A program made the translations under genes and the position numbers. The notes under the pieces are model-generated. The model worked only from the letters and a program-made list of their open reading frames with translations. It did not search any database and had not been told where the DNA came from. A stretch of 64,000 nt of DNA from Brachybacterium massiliense (lineage in GTDB: Bacteria; Actinomycetota; Actinomycetes; Actinomycetales; Dermabacteraceae), in the NCBI RefSeq assembly GCF_900184245.1, contig NZ_FXXB01000008.1:1340146-1404145 (forward strand). Direction: 5' to 3'. How positions within the stretch are numbered: position 1 is the stretch's first letter; each line of letters opens with the position of its first letter. Shown here piece by piece: positions 17,411 through 26,035 of this stretch.

Positions 17411-18057
17411 GGCCTGCTCCCTTCGACGCGGCGGGTCCACGGCATGATCAACCGGCCCAGCAGCACCAGCAGCGCGTCGGTGAGCAGGGCGAGCACGGCG
17501 GTGAGCACGATGCCGGCGGCGATCTCCTCGACGATGCCGCGGCGCACCCCGTCGGTGAACAGCATCCCGAGGCTGGGCACGCCCAGCACGCCGCCGACGG
17601 TGACCAGCGAGATGGTGCTGACCGCCACCACCCTCACTCCCGCCAGCAGTACCGGACCGGCCAGCGGCAGCTCGACCTGCAGGAACCTCGCGGCCGGTGC
17701 GTAGCCCTGCGCGGTGGCGGAGCCGAGCACGTCGCGGCTCACGGAGCGGAAGGCGTCCGAGGCGGTGGGGACCATCAGCGCGAGCCCGTACAGCGACAGG
17801 GCGATCGCGATGTTCAGCGGGGAGCGCACGGAGGTGCCGATCAGTCCCGGCAGCAGCACGAACAGCGGCAGGGAGGGGATCGCGTACAACAGCCCCGAGG
17901 TGGTGGTCACCGAGGTGCGCAGCCAGCCGCGGGCGTTGGCGAGCTTCGCGAGCGGCAGGGACAGGAGGAACGCCACCAGGATCGGGGGCAGGGCCTGGAC
18001 CAGGTGCGCTCCGGTGTAGGAGGCGAGCACATCGAGGTTGTCCAGGACCCAGGTCAC
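17407..18057 (-). CDS. OpuC-type ABC transporter permease
   Basis: 216 aa, multi-spanning permease with an EAA-like loop at about 124-150 (ATAQGYAPAARFLQVELPLAGPVLLAG). The GTG at 18057 overlaps the ATPase stop as GTGA, and its own stop overlaps the next permease start, so three genes are coupled. The hydrophobic profile and small size are typical for OpuCB/OpuCD partners. Confidence 0.88.
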   Translation of the reverse strand: MTWVLDNLDVLASYTGAHLVQALPPILVAFLLSLPLAKLANARGWLRTSVTTTSGLLYAIPSLPLFVLLPGLIGTSVRSPLNIAIALSLYGLALMVPTASDAFRSVSRDVLGSATAQGYAPAARFLQVELPLAGPVLLAGVRVVAVSTISLVTVGGVLGVPSLGMLFTDGVRRGIVEEIAAGIVLTAVLALLTDALLVLLGRLIMPWTRRVEGSRP

Positions 18058-18878
18058 GAGGGCCGCTCCCCGGCGAGGACGCCTGCGGCGCGGCCGTCGG
18101 CGTCGACCACCACGTCGCGGCCGTCCACCCGCTCGACGTGCAGGGTGCGGGCCCCGCGGTCGGCGCCGACGAAGCTGGCGACGAAGTCGTCGGCCGGGGC
18201 GGCGAGGATCTCCTGCGGGGTGCCGACCTGCGCGATGATCCCGCCGGGCCTCAGGATCACCACCCGGTCGCCGAGCAGGAACGCCTCGTCGATGTCGTGG
18301 GTGACGAACACGATCGTCTTGCGCAGCTCGTGCTGGAGGCGCTGCAGCTCGCGCTGGAGCTCGCTGCGCACGATCGGATCCACCGCCCCGAAGGGCTCGT
18401 CCATCAGCAGGATGTTCGGATCGGCGGCGAGGCCTCGGGCCACGCCCACGCGCTGCTGCTGGCCGCCTGAGAGCTGGGAGGGATAGCGGGAGGCGAGCGC
18501 GGGGTCCAGGCCCACCGTCTCCATCAGGTCGTGGGCGCGCTCGCGGGCCTCGCGCTTCGCGGTGCCGCGCAGCACGGGGACGGTGGTGATGTTGTCCAGC
18601 ACGGTGCGGTGCGGGAGCAGTCCGGAGGCCTGCATGACGTAGCCGATGCTGCGGCGCAGCTGCACCGGGTCGAGCGCGGCGACGTCGTCGCCGTCGATGA
18701 GGACGCGGCCCGCGGTGGGCTCGACCATCCGGTTGACCATCCGCATCAGCGTGGTCTTGCCGGAGCCGGAGGAGCCCACCAGCACCAACGATTCATGCGA
18801 GGCGATCTCGAGGCTGAAGTCCTGCACGGCGAGCGTGCCGCCCGGGTACTCCTTGCGGACGTTCTCGAATGCGATCAC
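18054..18878 (-). CDS. Glycine betaine/choline ABC transporter ATP-binding protein
   Basis: 274 aa. Complete nucleotide-binding domain: Walker A GSSGSGKTT (35-43), signature LSGGQQQR (136-143), Walker B ILLMDEP (156-162), and H-loop His194 in VTHD. Closest in pattern to OpuCA/ProV. Unlike full-length OpuCA (~380 aa with two CBS domains), only a short ~35-residue tail follows the NBD, so the CBS ionic-strength sensor is absent or reduced. The GTG at 18878 starts the operon. A terminator of the upstream pdxK gene lies just before it. Confidence 0.9.
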   Translation of the reverse strand: MIAFENVRKEYPGGTLAVQDFSLEIASHESLVLVGSSGSGKTTLMRMVNRMVEPTAGRVLIDGDDVAALDPVQLRRSIGYVMQASGLLPHRTVLDNITTVPVLRGTAKREARERAHDLMETVGLDPALASRYPSQLSGGQQQRVGVARGLAADPNILLMDEPFGAVDPIVRSELQRELQRLQHELRKTIVFVTHDIDEAFLLGDRVVILRPGGIIAQVGTPQEILAAPADDFVASFVGADRGARTLHVERVDGRDVVVDADGRAAGVLAGERPS

Positions 18879-18962
18879 GGAGACTCCCGGCGTGGTCGGA
18901 CCGACGAGCGTTCACCGCCGGATGCTCCACCCTATCGATCAGGCCCCCGCGGCGGCGGTGCG

Positions 18963-18978
18963 CGGACCGGCCGGTCCG
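18963..18978 (-). terminator. pdxK terminator
   Basis: Perfect palindrome CGGACCGG-CCGGTCCG followed by a smaller GCCCG/CGGGC hairpin, 20 bases beyond the pdxK stop. Confidence 0.5.
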
Positions 18979-18998
18979 GGCCCGCCCGGGCGTGCGGC

Positions 18999-19799
18999 TC
19001 AGCCGCGGTAGGCGCCCTGGTAGACCGCGTCGAACGGCGTCGCGCCCTCCTGACGGTGCTCGATCGAGCTGGTGACCACGGCCTTCGCGGTGCGGGCGGC
19101 CTCCAGCGGGGTCGCGCCCTTGGCGAGCTCGGCGGTGACCGCGGCGGCGAGCGTGCAGCCCGCGCCGGAGACGCGGTGCTCGCCGATCTTCGGGCTGCGC
19201 AGCTCGACGGTCTGCTCGCCGTCGAAGAAGACGTCCACCGCGTCCTCGCCCTCGAGCACCACACCGCCCTTGGCCAGCACGATCACGCCGTAGCGCTCGT
19301 GGATGCGGCGTGCGGCCTCGGTGAGCTGCTCGATGTTCTCGATGCTGTCCATCCCGGAGAGGGTCAGCGCCTCGAAGTGGTTGGGGCTCACGAAGGTGGC
19401 CAGCGGCAGGATCTTCTCCTTGAGCGCGTTGTCGGTGTCCAGCGCGGCGCCGGGCTCCTGGCCCTTGCAGATCAGCACCGGGTCCAGCACCACGTTCGTG
19501 AAGGAGCGCTCGGCGAGCGAGGCGGCGACGGTGTCGATCGTGACGGGGGTGCCGAGCATGCCGATCTTCACGGTGTCGATCTCGTGGGCGGCGGTGGTGG
19601 CCTCGATCTGGTCCGCGATCACCTGCGGGTCCACGGGCACGAAGCGGTGGGCCCAGTCGTTCTTCGGATCGAAGGAGACGATGCAGGTCAGGGCTGCGGT
19701 GCCGAAGGTGCCGAGCTGCTGGAACGTCTTGAGGTCGGTCTGCGCGCCGGCGCCTCCGGTGGTCTCGGAGCCGGCGATGGTGAGGGCGACGTGAGTCAT
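18999..19799 (-). CDS. pdxK: Pyridoxal/pyridoxine kinase, ThiD-like (PdxK type)
   Basis: 266 aa ribokinase-fold kinase. The N-terminal LTIAGSETTGGAGAQTDLKTF block (6-26) is shared by ThiD and the Gram-positive ThiD-like pyridoxal kinases. The following FDPKNDWAHRFVPVD and VLDPVLICKGQEPG segments resemble Bacillus PdxK more than HMP-P kinases, and the anion hole GAGCT (HRVSGAGCTLAAAV) is intact. It probably phosphorylates B6 vitamers in salvage; a ThiD role is the alternative, and no thi gene lies near. ATG 19799 has AAGGAAGG upstream. pdxH, the other B6 salvage gene, lies at 37.3 kb. Confidence 0.8.
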   Translation of the reverse strand: MTHVALTIAGSETTGGAGAQTDLKTFQQLGTFGTAALTCIVSFDPKNDWAHRFVPVDPQVIADQIEATTAAHEIDTVKIGMLGTPVTIDTVAASLAERSFTNVVLDPVLICKGQEPGAALDTDNALKEKILPLATFVSPNHFEALTLSGMDSIENIEQLTEAARRIHERYGVIVLAKGGVVLEGEDAVDVFFDGEQTVELRSPKIGEHRVSGAGCTLAAAVTAELAKGATPLEAARTAKAVVTSSIEHRQEGATPFDAVYQGAYRG

Positions 19800-19890
19800 G
19801 GGGCCTTCCTTGGAGGTGTCGTCGTACGGCGCCGCGCACGCCCGGGCCCCACGGAGCATGGGGCCGACGGGGCTGTCGCCGCGGCGCTGA

Positions 19891-20010
19891 CCGCGCGCTC
19901 CCAGGGCCCGGGACCCCGTGGGTCCCGCCTGCCCGTCGCAACGGTCCGGCCGCGCGCTCCCAGGCGCCGGAGCTCCCGAGGGAGCGCTCCGACCCGTCGC
20001 AGCGGCCGAT
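19891..20010. repeat. Two tandem ~60-bp hairpin units upstream of pdxK
   Basis: Both units begin with CCGCGCGCTCCCAGG (19891-19905, 19950-19964) and end with CCCGTCGCA (19932-19940, 19993-20001). Each has its own small stem in the middle (GGGACCC-CGT-GGGTCCC; GCTCCC-GA-GGGAGC) although the middle sequences differ. The block lies in the divergent pdxK/GtrA spacer, 90-210 nt upstream of pdxK. Confidence 0.6.
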
Positions 20011-20032
20011 CCTGCGATGGTAGCGCCTCCGG

Positions 20033-20038
20033 TACAGT
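20033..20038 (+). promoter_or_regulatory. -10 box of the GtrA gene
   Basis: TACAGT seven bases before the GTG start; leaderless arrangement. Confidence 0.5.
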
Positions 20039-20045
20039 GCCGGTC

Positions 20046-20573
20046 GTGCTGACGCCCGACCCGACGACGGAGCAGACCCCGCCTCCGTCCGCCGCCCCCT
20101 CCCGAGACGCTCCTGCGCGCTCGGGCGCGGCGGCGCTGCTCGGAGAGCACCTGCGCCCCACCCTGAAGTTCCTGCTGGTGGGCGGGATCGTGTTCCTGCT
20201 CGACGCGGCGATGTACAACCTGCTGGTGTTCTGGCATCCCACGCACGGCTGGGGCGAGGGGATCATGCACGGCAGCCCGCTGACCGCGAAGGTGATCGCG
20301 GTCGCGATCGCCTCGTGCCTGACCTACCTGGGCAACCGGCTGTGGACCTTCGGGGACCGCCCCCGCCCGGACACCACCCGCTCGATCATGATGTTCGTGC
20401 TGGTGAACCTCATCGCCGCGGGCCTGCAGCTTTCCTGCCTTGCGTTCTCGCGGTACGTGCTGGGCCTGGACTCGGTGCTCGCGGACAACATCTCCGGCAC
20501 CGTCATCGGCCAGATCGTCTCCACCTCCTTCCGGTACGTCACCTACGGCCGCTTCGTCTTCCCCCGGCGCTGA
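20046..20573 (+). CDS. GtrA family membrane protein
   Basis: 175 aa with a ~40-residue Pro/Ala-rich cytosolic N-terminus and four membrane spans. GtrA family features are clear: FLLVGGIVFLLDAAMYNLL (first span), the YLGNRLWTFGDR motif after span two, and the closing SFRYVTYGRFVFPRR. GtrA proteins take part in moving polyprenyl-linked sugars across the membrane for surface polysaccharide or teichoic acid glycosylation. The GTG at 20046 follows a TACAGT box by 7 nt, so translation is likely leaderless. The next gene begins three bases after the stop. Confidence 0.85.
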   Translation: MLTPDPTTEQTPPPSAAPSRDAPARSGAAALLGEHLRPTLKFLLVGGIVFLLDAAMYNLLVFWHPTHGWGEGIMHGSPLTAKVIAVAIASCLTYLGNRLWTFGDRPRPDTTRSIMMFVLVNLIAAGLQLSCLAFSRYVLGLDSVLADNISGTVIGQIVSTSFRYVTYGRFVFPRR

Positions 20574-20576
20574 CCG

Positions 20577-21272
20577 ATGCCCACCCTGCTCGCGAACCCC
20601 TCCGCACCCCTGGCCACGGGCCCCACCTGGCCCGGGGACTGGTCGACCTTCTGGCCTGACATGGTGATCGGCTGCGTGACCGGCCTGATCATCGGCCTGG
20701 CGCTGTGGCTGCTGCAGATCTGGGCCGATCAGCGCCATGCGCGCAAGGTGGCCAGGCGGGTCTCGCTGCGGATCGTGCAGCCGCTGCTGCTGGTGCTCCA
20801 GCGCCCCACCTACACGCAGGGGTTCAGCGAGATCTCCGTGCTGCCGCGCAAGCACCGCACGGCCCTGTCCCTCATCGAGCAGTCCGATCTGGACGACTGG
20901 CACGAGGAGCTGGCCACCGAGCTCACCGAGACGCTGCGGGACTACCGGGGCAGGCTGTGGAACCTCCAGGCCGACGCCGACGACCTCGAGCAGGCGGTCG
21001 AGCGCTGGTTCACGGTGCATCGCACCTCCCCGGTGGTGCGGGAGTGGGTGGAGGCGCGCCTGCTGGGCGCGAGCGAGGACTACCTGCGGGCGATGGTGCG
21101 CAGCGAGGACGACTACGAGGCGATCGCGGCCGCGGGCTCCCAGATCGTCTCGAGCCGTCTGGTGCGCAAGCATGCCCGGGCCTACGGGCAGGCACTGCGC
21201 AAGGCGGATCGGACGATGCAGAACCTGATGCCGATCCTCATCGAGAACGTGCGGCGGCGCTCGAACCGCTGA
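20577..21272 (+). CDS. Single-span membrane protein of unknown function
   Basis: 231 aa. One hydrophobic segment (~28-47, DMVIGCVTGLIIGLALWLLQ) is followed by a long, charged, helix-rich cytosolic part (ADQRHARKVARRV..., DLDDWHEELATELTETLRDYRGRLW). No known domain is recognised. It starts three bases after the GtrA stop and is surely co-transcribed with it, so a role linked to envelope glycan export is possible but unproven. Confidence 0.7.
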   Translation: MPTLLANPSAPLATGPTWPGDWSTFWPDMVIGCVTGLIIGLALWLLQIWADQRHARKVARRVSLRIVQPLLLVLQRPTYTQGFSEISVLPRKHRTALSLIEQSDLDDWHEELATELTETLRDYRGRLWNLQADADDLEQAVERWFTVHRTSPVVREWVEARLLGASEDYLRAMVRSEDDYEAIAAAGSQIVSSRLVRKHARAYGQALRKADRTMQNLMPILIENVRRRSNR

Positions 21273-21315
21273 ACGGCGCCGGACTCCGGGCGTCGGACTC
21301 TGAGAGACTCTGAGC

Positions 21316-22542
21316 ATGGAGATCACCGGCCCCTGGACCCGTGCCGCCGCCGCTGCCGGCCTGCTGAAGGACGGCGTGGCCCGCCCCACCGTGTTCGCGC
21401 AGATGTCGGCGCGCGCCGCCGAGCACGGCGCGCTGAACCTCGGTCAGGGCTATCCCGACGACGCACCTCCGCAGGCGGTGACCGAGGCCGCCGTCGCGGC
21501 GATCCGTCGCGGGCAGAACCAGTACCCGCCCGGCGCCGGGGAGGCAGTGCTGCGCGAGGCGATCGCGGAGCACCAGGCCACCTGGTACGGGCTGCGCTGG
21601 GATCCCGCGCGCGAGGTGCTGGTGAGCACGGGCGCCACCGAGGCGCTCGCGGCGACGATCCTGGCGCTGGTGGAGCCAGGAGACGAGGTGATCACCCTCG
21701 AGCCGTTCTACGACCAGTACGCGGCGATGATCGCGCTGGCCGGCGGGGTGCACCGCACGGTGCCGCTGACCACCCGCACCGACGGCGCCACCGGGGACCT
21801 GGTGCTCGACGTCGACGAGGCGGAGCTGCGGGCCGCATTCTCGGAGCGCACCCGCCTGGTGCTGGTGAACACCCCGCACAACCCCACCGGGCTGATGCTG
21901 TGGGTGGGCGCCCTGCAGGCGATCGTCGAGGAGGCCAGCAGGCACGACGCCCTGATCGTCACCGACGAGGTCTACGAGCACCTCACCTTCGGACCGGCGC
22001 ATCTGCCGATCGCGACCCTGCCCGGCGCGCAGGACCGCACCATCTCGATCTCCTCGGCGGGCAAGACCTTCTCGGTGACGGGCTGGAAGATCGGCTGGAT
22101 CACCGCGCGCGAGGAGCTGCTCACCGCGATCACCGGGGTCAAGCAGTGGCTGACCTACTCCTCCGGGGCGCCCTTCCAACCGGCCGTCGCGGCGGGGCTG
22201 CGCCTGCCCGCCTCGGCCTTCCACGATCTCGCCGCCGAGCTGCGCTCGCGCCGGGATCTGCTCACTGACGGGCTGCGCGAGATCGGCTTCCGGGTGAGCG
22301 TGCCCGAGGCCGGGTACTTCACGGTCGCGGATGCTTCCCCGCTCGGGGAGCCCGACGCCGACGCGCTCGCCGAGCGCCTGCCCTCCGAGGCGGGAGTGGT
22401 CGCGATCCCGCTGTCGGCCTTCTACCGCGACGGCGCCGCCGGGGAGGCGAGCTCGTACCTGCGCCTGGCCTTCTGCAAGTCCCGCTCCACGATCGAGCAG
22501 GCGCTCGAACAGCTGGACACCTGGGCGGCGCCCCGACGCTGA
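21316..22542 (+). CDS. PLP-dependent class I aminotransferase
   Basis: 408 aa, fold-type I aminotransferase. Key residues: NLGQGYPDDAPP near the start, NTPHNPTG (~183), DEVYEHL (~216), the PLP Schiff-base lysine K250 in SSAGKTFSVTGWKIGW, and the C-terminal substrate-carboxylate Arg in SYLRLAFCKS. This pattern is that of the methionine/kynurenine aminotransferase-like and DapC-type (succinyl-diaminopimelate) enzymes of actinobacteria; sequence alone does not separate them. The ATG at 21316 starts at the family's normal N-terminus. It follows the membrane protein gene after 43 bp. Confidence 0.88.
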   Translation: MEITGPWTRAAAAAGLLKDGVARPTVFAQMSARAAEHGALNLGQGYPDDAPPQAVTEAAVAAIRRGQNQYPPGAGEAVLREAIAEHQATWYGLRWDPAREVLVSTGATEALAATILALVEPGDEVITLEPFYDQYAAMIALAGGVHRTVPLTTRTDGATGDLVLDVDEAELRAAFSERTRLVLVNTPHNPTGLMLWVGALQAIVEEASRHDALIVTDEVYEHLTFGPAHLPIATLPGAQDRTISISSAGKTFSVTGWKIGWITAREELLTAITGVKQWLTYSSGAPFQPAVAAGLRLPASAFHDLAAELRSRRDLLTDGLREIGFRVSVPEAGYFTVADASPLGEPDADALAERLPSEAGVVAIPLSAFYRDGAAGEASSYLRLAFCKSRSTIEQALEQLDTWAAPRR

Positions 22543-22699
22543 AAGACAGGAAAAGCGATGATCTAAGTCCTCAGATTGTGACCACTGCGAGATGACACGG
22601 GAAGAAGAACGCCCCGAACGCAAATATCATATGAATCGCAGCAGTGATCGATCGTACACTTCTAGATCCTCGAAGGAGGAGCGCGCCCGCGCCAACGCC

Positions 22700-23578
22700 A
22701 TGTCCGTCCCCCCGAACTCCCCTCCTGGCCAGGGAACACCGAATTCGTGGTACCCGACCTCCGCGAATGGAAGCGGTCCACGATTTCCCTCCAGCGTCCC
22801 GTCACAGCAGAGCCCCTACGGCTCTCCCTACGGGGTTCCGATCGACCACAGCCCCTACCCTGGCCGCCACAACGGAGGCCCGTACGAAACCCAGTACGGC
22901 ATGCCTCCGGGGCAACAGCCTCCACCTCCGCAGCCCTCTGGTAGCGGAGGAGTCGTCAAATGGCTCGTCATCGGCTGCCTCGGTTGCGCCGGAATCCTCG
23001 TGCTCGGCTTCCTTGCGATGATCATTCTCGCGATCATCGATAGCCCGAGCTCAGACGAAAGCGCCGGATCCCGCCCGACCTCCACCATCGAATCCGGTGC
23101 GAGTGACGCTGGCGGAGCTGAAAGTACACCCGAGAGCACCAAGGCGGCCGACGAAGACGCACCTGCCGACGACGATGCCGGACCTGTTGACCCGTCGGCG
23201 ATCGTCAAAGAGACCGACACCGCCACAGTCACCATCATCTCGACCGAACGAACTCAGGTACTGCGCGATTCCTGGTGGGAGTCCACGACCGACAACGAGT
23301 ACTTCGTCATCGACATCAGCTATGAGAACAAGTCGTCCGAGAGTCTTAGCATCTGGGCGAGCGACATCATCCTCGTGGACACCGAGGGTCGTGAGCACGA
23401 TGCGAACACCGATGTATCTCTAGCCCTCGAGAACCCCATCATCATCGAGGACGTCAACCCCGGCTTGACTATCACCGGAACCCTGGTCTACGAGACCCCG
23501 CCGGGAACCCAATTCAGTGAACTTCGGTTCGAGAGCAGGTACGGATCAGGGGAAGAGCTGACCATCAGTTTCGAGTAA
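22700..23578 (+). CDS. Membrane-anchored protein with DUF4352-like extracellular domain
   Basis: 292 aa. A Pro/Gln/Tyr/Gly-rich cytosolic N-terminus (residues 1-90, with repeated SPYG/PYG) is followed by one membrane span (~92-115, VKWLVIGCLGCAGILVLGFLAM), a Ser/Thr/Asp-rich linker and a beta-sandwich-like domain (EYFVIDISYENKSSESLSIWASDIILVDTEGRE) typical of DUF4352. The start is uncertain: ATG 22700 gives the usual MS-P-P-P-type N-terminus, but AAGGAGG lies 20 bases before it and in-frame ATGs occur at 22592 and 22631. Base composition is less GC-rich than all neighbours, with many A/T-ending codons, hinting at recent acquisition. Function unknown. Confidence 0.75.
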   Translation: MSVPPNSPPGQGTPNSWYPTSANGSGPRFPSSVPSQQSPYGSPYGVPIDHSPYPGRHNGGPYETQYGMPPGQQPPPPQPSGSGGVVKWLVIGCLGCAGILVLGFLAMIILAIIDSPSSDESAGSRPTSTIESGASDAGGAESTPESTKAADEDAPADDDAGPVDPSAIVKETDTATVTIISTERTQVLRDSWWESTTDNEYFVIDISYENKSSESLSIWASDIILVDTEGREHDANTDVSLALENPIIIEDVNPGLTITGTLVYETPPGTQFSELRFESRYGSGEELTISFE

Positions 23579-23600
23579 ATCTCCCTCTTCCCATGCGAAA

Positions 23601-23641
23601 AGAGCCCTCCTCCCTCTCCTTACGAGAAGGAGGAGGGCTCT
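23601..23641. terminator. Bidirectional terminator
   Basis: A perfect 13-bp stem (AGAGCCCTCCTCC at 23601-23613 and its complement at 23629-23641), flanked by A-rich sequence on the left. It lies between two convergent genes and is the strongest classical terminator in the window. Confidence 0.9.
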
Positions 23642-23674
23642 CCCCATACTGCGCAGAACGCAATGGGAATCGGA

Positions 23675-25879
23675 TCAGCCGCGGGCGGTGAACTGCTCGC
23701 CGTGGAAGGTGCGCCCGAGGGTGCGCGGGGAGGCGCCGGAGGCATCGAGGTACGGCGTGATGCCGCCGCGGTGACGGGGGAACCCGGCGCCGAGGATCAG
23801 CGCGAGGTCCACCTGCTCGGGCCGCTCGACCACGCCCGTCTCGAGCATCAGCGCGATCTCCTCGGCCAGTCCGTCCTGGACGGTCTCCAGCAGCGCGTCG
23901 CCGACGGGCGCCTCGGCGCCGCCGCTCGCGCCGGTGCCGAACACCTCGGCGACGGTGGGCGAGACCGGCGGGTGCACCGCGGACTTGCTGCGCTCGGTGA
24001 AGCGCGCCTTCCTCTCCGCCATCGCGGACAGGCCCGGGGAGGCGTGGAAGCGGTCGCCGAGCTCCTCGACCAGCACCGTGCCCACGTGATCGGCGACGGC
24101 CAGCCCCACCAGGTCCAGCAGGGCGAAGGGCCGCATCGGCATGCCCAGCGGGTCGAGCGAGGCGTCCACCTCGGCCGGGTCCGCGCCGGCGTCGACCGAG
24201 GCGAGCACCGCGCCGAGCACCCGGAACAGCAGACGGTTGACGATGAAGCCGGGAGCGTCGGCGCTGCGCACCGCGAACTTCCGCAGCCGGCGCACCACCT
24301 CGAGGCCGGTGGCGAGGGTGGTCTCGTCGGTGGCCTCGGTGTGGATCACCTCGACCAGCGGCATCTTCGCGACCGGGTTGAAGAAGTGCAGGCCCACCAC
24401 TCGCTCGGGGTGGGCGAGGTCCTCCGCCATCCTCGTCACCGAGAGGGAGGAGGTGTTGGTGACCAGCAGGGCATCCTGCTCCAGCACGCTCTCGAGCTCG
24501 GCGAAGACGGACTTCTTGATCGCCAGCACCTCGGGGACGGCCTCGAGCACGAGGTCGCAGCCGGCGAGCTCCTGCAGGTCCGTGGTCGCGGAGAGGTTCC
24601 CGGCCACCGCGGTGGCGGTGGCCTCGTCGAGTCGGCCGCGGGCGGCGGCCTGGGCGATCACGTCGCGCGCGGCGCCCAGGCCCTTGGCGGCGATGTCCTC
24701 GTCGAGGTCGCGCATCACCACCGGGACCTGCAGGCCCAGCGCGAGCTGCGCGGCGATCTGGGAGGCCATCAGCCCGGCGCCGGCCACGCCCACCCGGCGG
24801 ATCTCGCGGGCGCCGTCCACCGGGGTGCGGCCGGGCTTGCCGCGACGCAGCAGCTCGGCGGAGTACATCGAGCCGGCCGCGGCGTCGCTGCGCACGAGGT
24901 CCTCAAGCGCGGCGGCCTCGCGGGCGAGGGCCTCCTCGAGGGTGGAGCCGGGCAGGTCCTGCAGCAGCGCGAGGGCGCGGGCGGCGGCGGGCGCGCCCTG
25001 CGTCTCCAGTCGCGCCGTCCAGGTGCGGCGGGTCTCGGCGTGGCCGTGGGCGGCATCGAGCGCATCCAGCAGCGCCTCGGCCTCGGGGGTGCCTGCGGCG
25101 GGCACCGGGGCGGTGCGTCCGCCCCAGGCGCCGTCGGCCGCGAGCGCGCCGGAGGGCACGGACTCGGCGAGCGCGGGATCCACCACGTCGGCGTCGGCCT
25201 CATCGAGGTCGACGTGCGCGGCGACCAGGGCGGCGAACTCGTCGAGCGCCTCGTCGAGATCGGCGGCGAGCTCGTCGACCAGGCCGATCTCGAGGGCCTG
25301 CTCGGCGCTGAGCTGCGTGTCGCGCGCGGGATCCTCGAGGATCATCCGCACGGCGGTCTCGGCGCCGACGACGGACTGCAGCAGGGTGGTCCCGCCCCAG
25401 CCGGGCAGGATCCCCAGGCCCGTCTCGGGCAGGCCGAGCCCGCGCACGCCCGCGGCGGCGGTGCGCACGTCGGCCATCAGCGCGACCTCGAGGCCGCCGC
25501 CGAGCGCGACGCCGTTGAGGTGGGCGAGCACGGGGACGGGGCTGGTGCGCACGCGCACCTGCATGTCATGGGCCTGGCGGGTCAAGCTCTCGACGCTCGC
25601 GGCGGCGGTGGGATCGGCGAACATCGACAGGTCGGCGCCGGCGAGGAAGACGCGGCCGGTGCCGGTCATCGCGATGGCCTGGATCTCCCCGGCCTCGGCA
25701 CGGTCCAGCGCGGCGCCGAGCGCCCCGGTGACGGCCTCGATCGACTGCGGGCCGAGTGTCGCGGGGCGGCGCTCCTCGCCCTCCGGCGGGGCGAAGGTCA
25801 GCACTGCCACCGTGCCCAGCCCGGGGTGCTCTCGATCCTCGGCGAGGACTCGGGTGACGTGCTCGGTGTAGCTGCTCAT
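23675..25879 (-). CDS. fadB: FadB-type bifunctional enoyl-CoA hydratase/3-hydroxyacyl-CoA dehydrogenase
   Basis: 734 aa. The N-terminal crotonase domain (1-~200, oxyanion region FLAGADLSMF and GVALGGGLEVALMADVR) carries out enoyl-CoA hydration. A Rossmann domain begins near 360 with VGVAGAGLMASQIA, and the HAD signature VGLHFFNPVAKMPLVEVI follows near 500; two C-terminal dehydrogenase domains end the protein. It converts enoyl-CoA to 3-ketoacyl-CoA in fatty acid beta-oxidation. The ATG at 25879 is preceded by GAAAGG and fits the domain edge; a start 48 bp upstream is unlikely. The thiolase partner is not adjacent but at 34-35 kb, and both upstream regions share a similar inverted-repeat-like site. 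Confidence 0.93.
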   Translation of the reverse strand: MSSYTEHVTRVLAEDREHPGLGTVAVLTFAPPEGEERRPATLGPQSIEAVTGALGAALDRAEAGEIQAIAMTGTGRVFLAGADLSMFADPTAAASVESLTRQAHDMQVRVRTSPVPVLAHLNGVALGGGLEVALMADVRTAAAGVRGLGLPETGLGILPGWGGTTLLQSVVGAETAVRMILEDPARDTQLSAEQALEIGLVDELAADLDEALDEFAALVAAHVDLDEADADVVDPALAESVPSGALAADGAWGGRTAPVPAAGTPEAEALLDALDAAHGHAETRRTWTARLETQGAPAAARALALLQDLPGSTLEEALAREAAALEDLVRSDAAAGSMYSAELLRRGKPGRTPVDGAREIRRVGVAGAGLMASQIAAQLALGLQVPVVMRDLDEDIAAKGLGAARDVIAQAAARGRLDEATATAVAGNLSATTDLQELAGCDLVLEAVPEVLAIKKSVFAELESVLEQDALLVTNTSSLSVTRMAEDLAHPERVVGLHFFNPVAKMPLVEVIHTEATDETTLATGLEVVRRLRKFAVRSADAPGFIVNRLLFRVLGAVLASVDAGADPAEVDASLDPLGMPMRPFALLDLVGLAVADHVGTVLVEELGDRFHASPGLSAMAERKARFTERSKSAVHPPVSPTVAEVFGTGASGGAEAPVGDALLETVQDGLAEEIALMLETGVVERPEQVDLALILGAGFPRHRGGITPYLDASGASPRTLGRTFHGEQFTARG

Positions 25880-25933
25880 CAGTGACCTTTCGCGATCTCT
25901 TCGTCGAGGGCAGGCGACTCCCCGCACAGTTGT

Positions 25934-25952
25934 CTGATACCGGGGGTTTCAG
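25934..25952. promoter_or_regulatory. Candidate fatty-acid operator upstream of fadB
   Basis: CTGATACCGGGGGTTTCAG, an inverted repeat with 7 of 8 arm positions paired, 55 bp before the fadB start. A similar site (13 of 19 positions identical) occurs at 35271-35289 before the thiolase gene. Confidence 0.5.
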
Positions 25953-26035
25953 GTAGATCATGCCTCACATCGGCACAGGGTGTCCACCGCGCCCGCCTCG
26001 CAGCCTGCGCCGCAGCCCCCACCGTTCCGGGGCGC

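Noticed and set aside
19800-20045. TPP or PLP riboswitch upstream of the ThiD/PdxK-like gene
   Set aside because: No TPP-riboswitch core elements (CUGAGA / ACCUGA-type) are present; the tandem hairpins do not match a riboswitch class I know.
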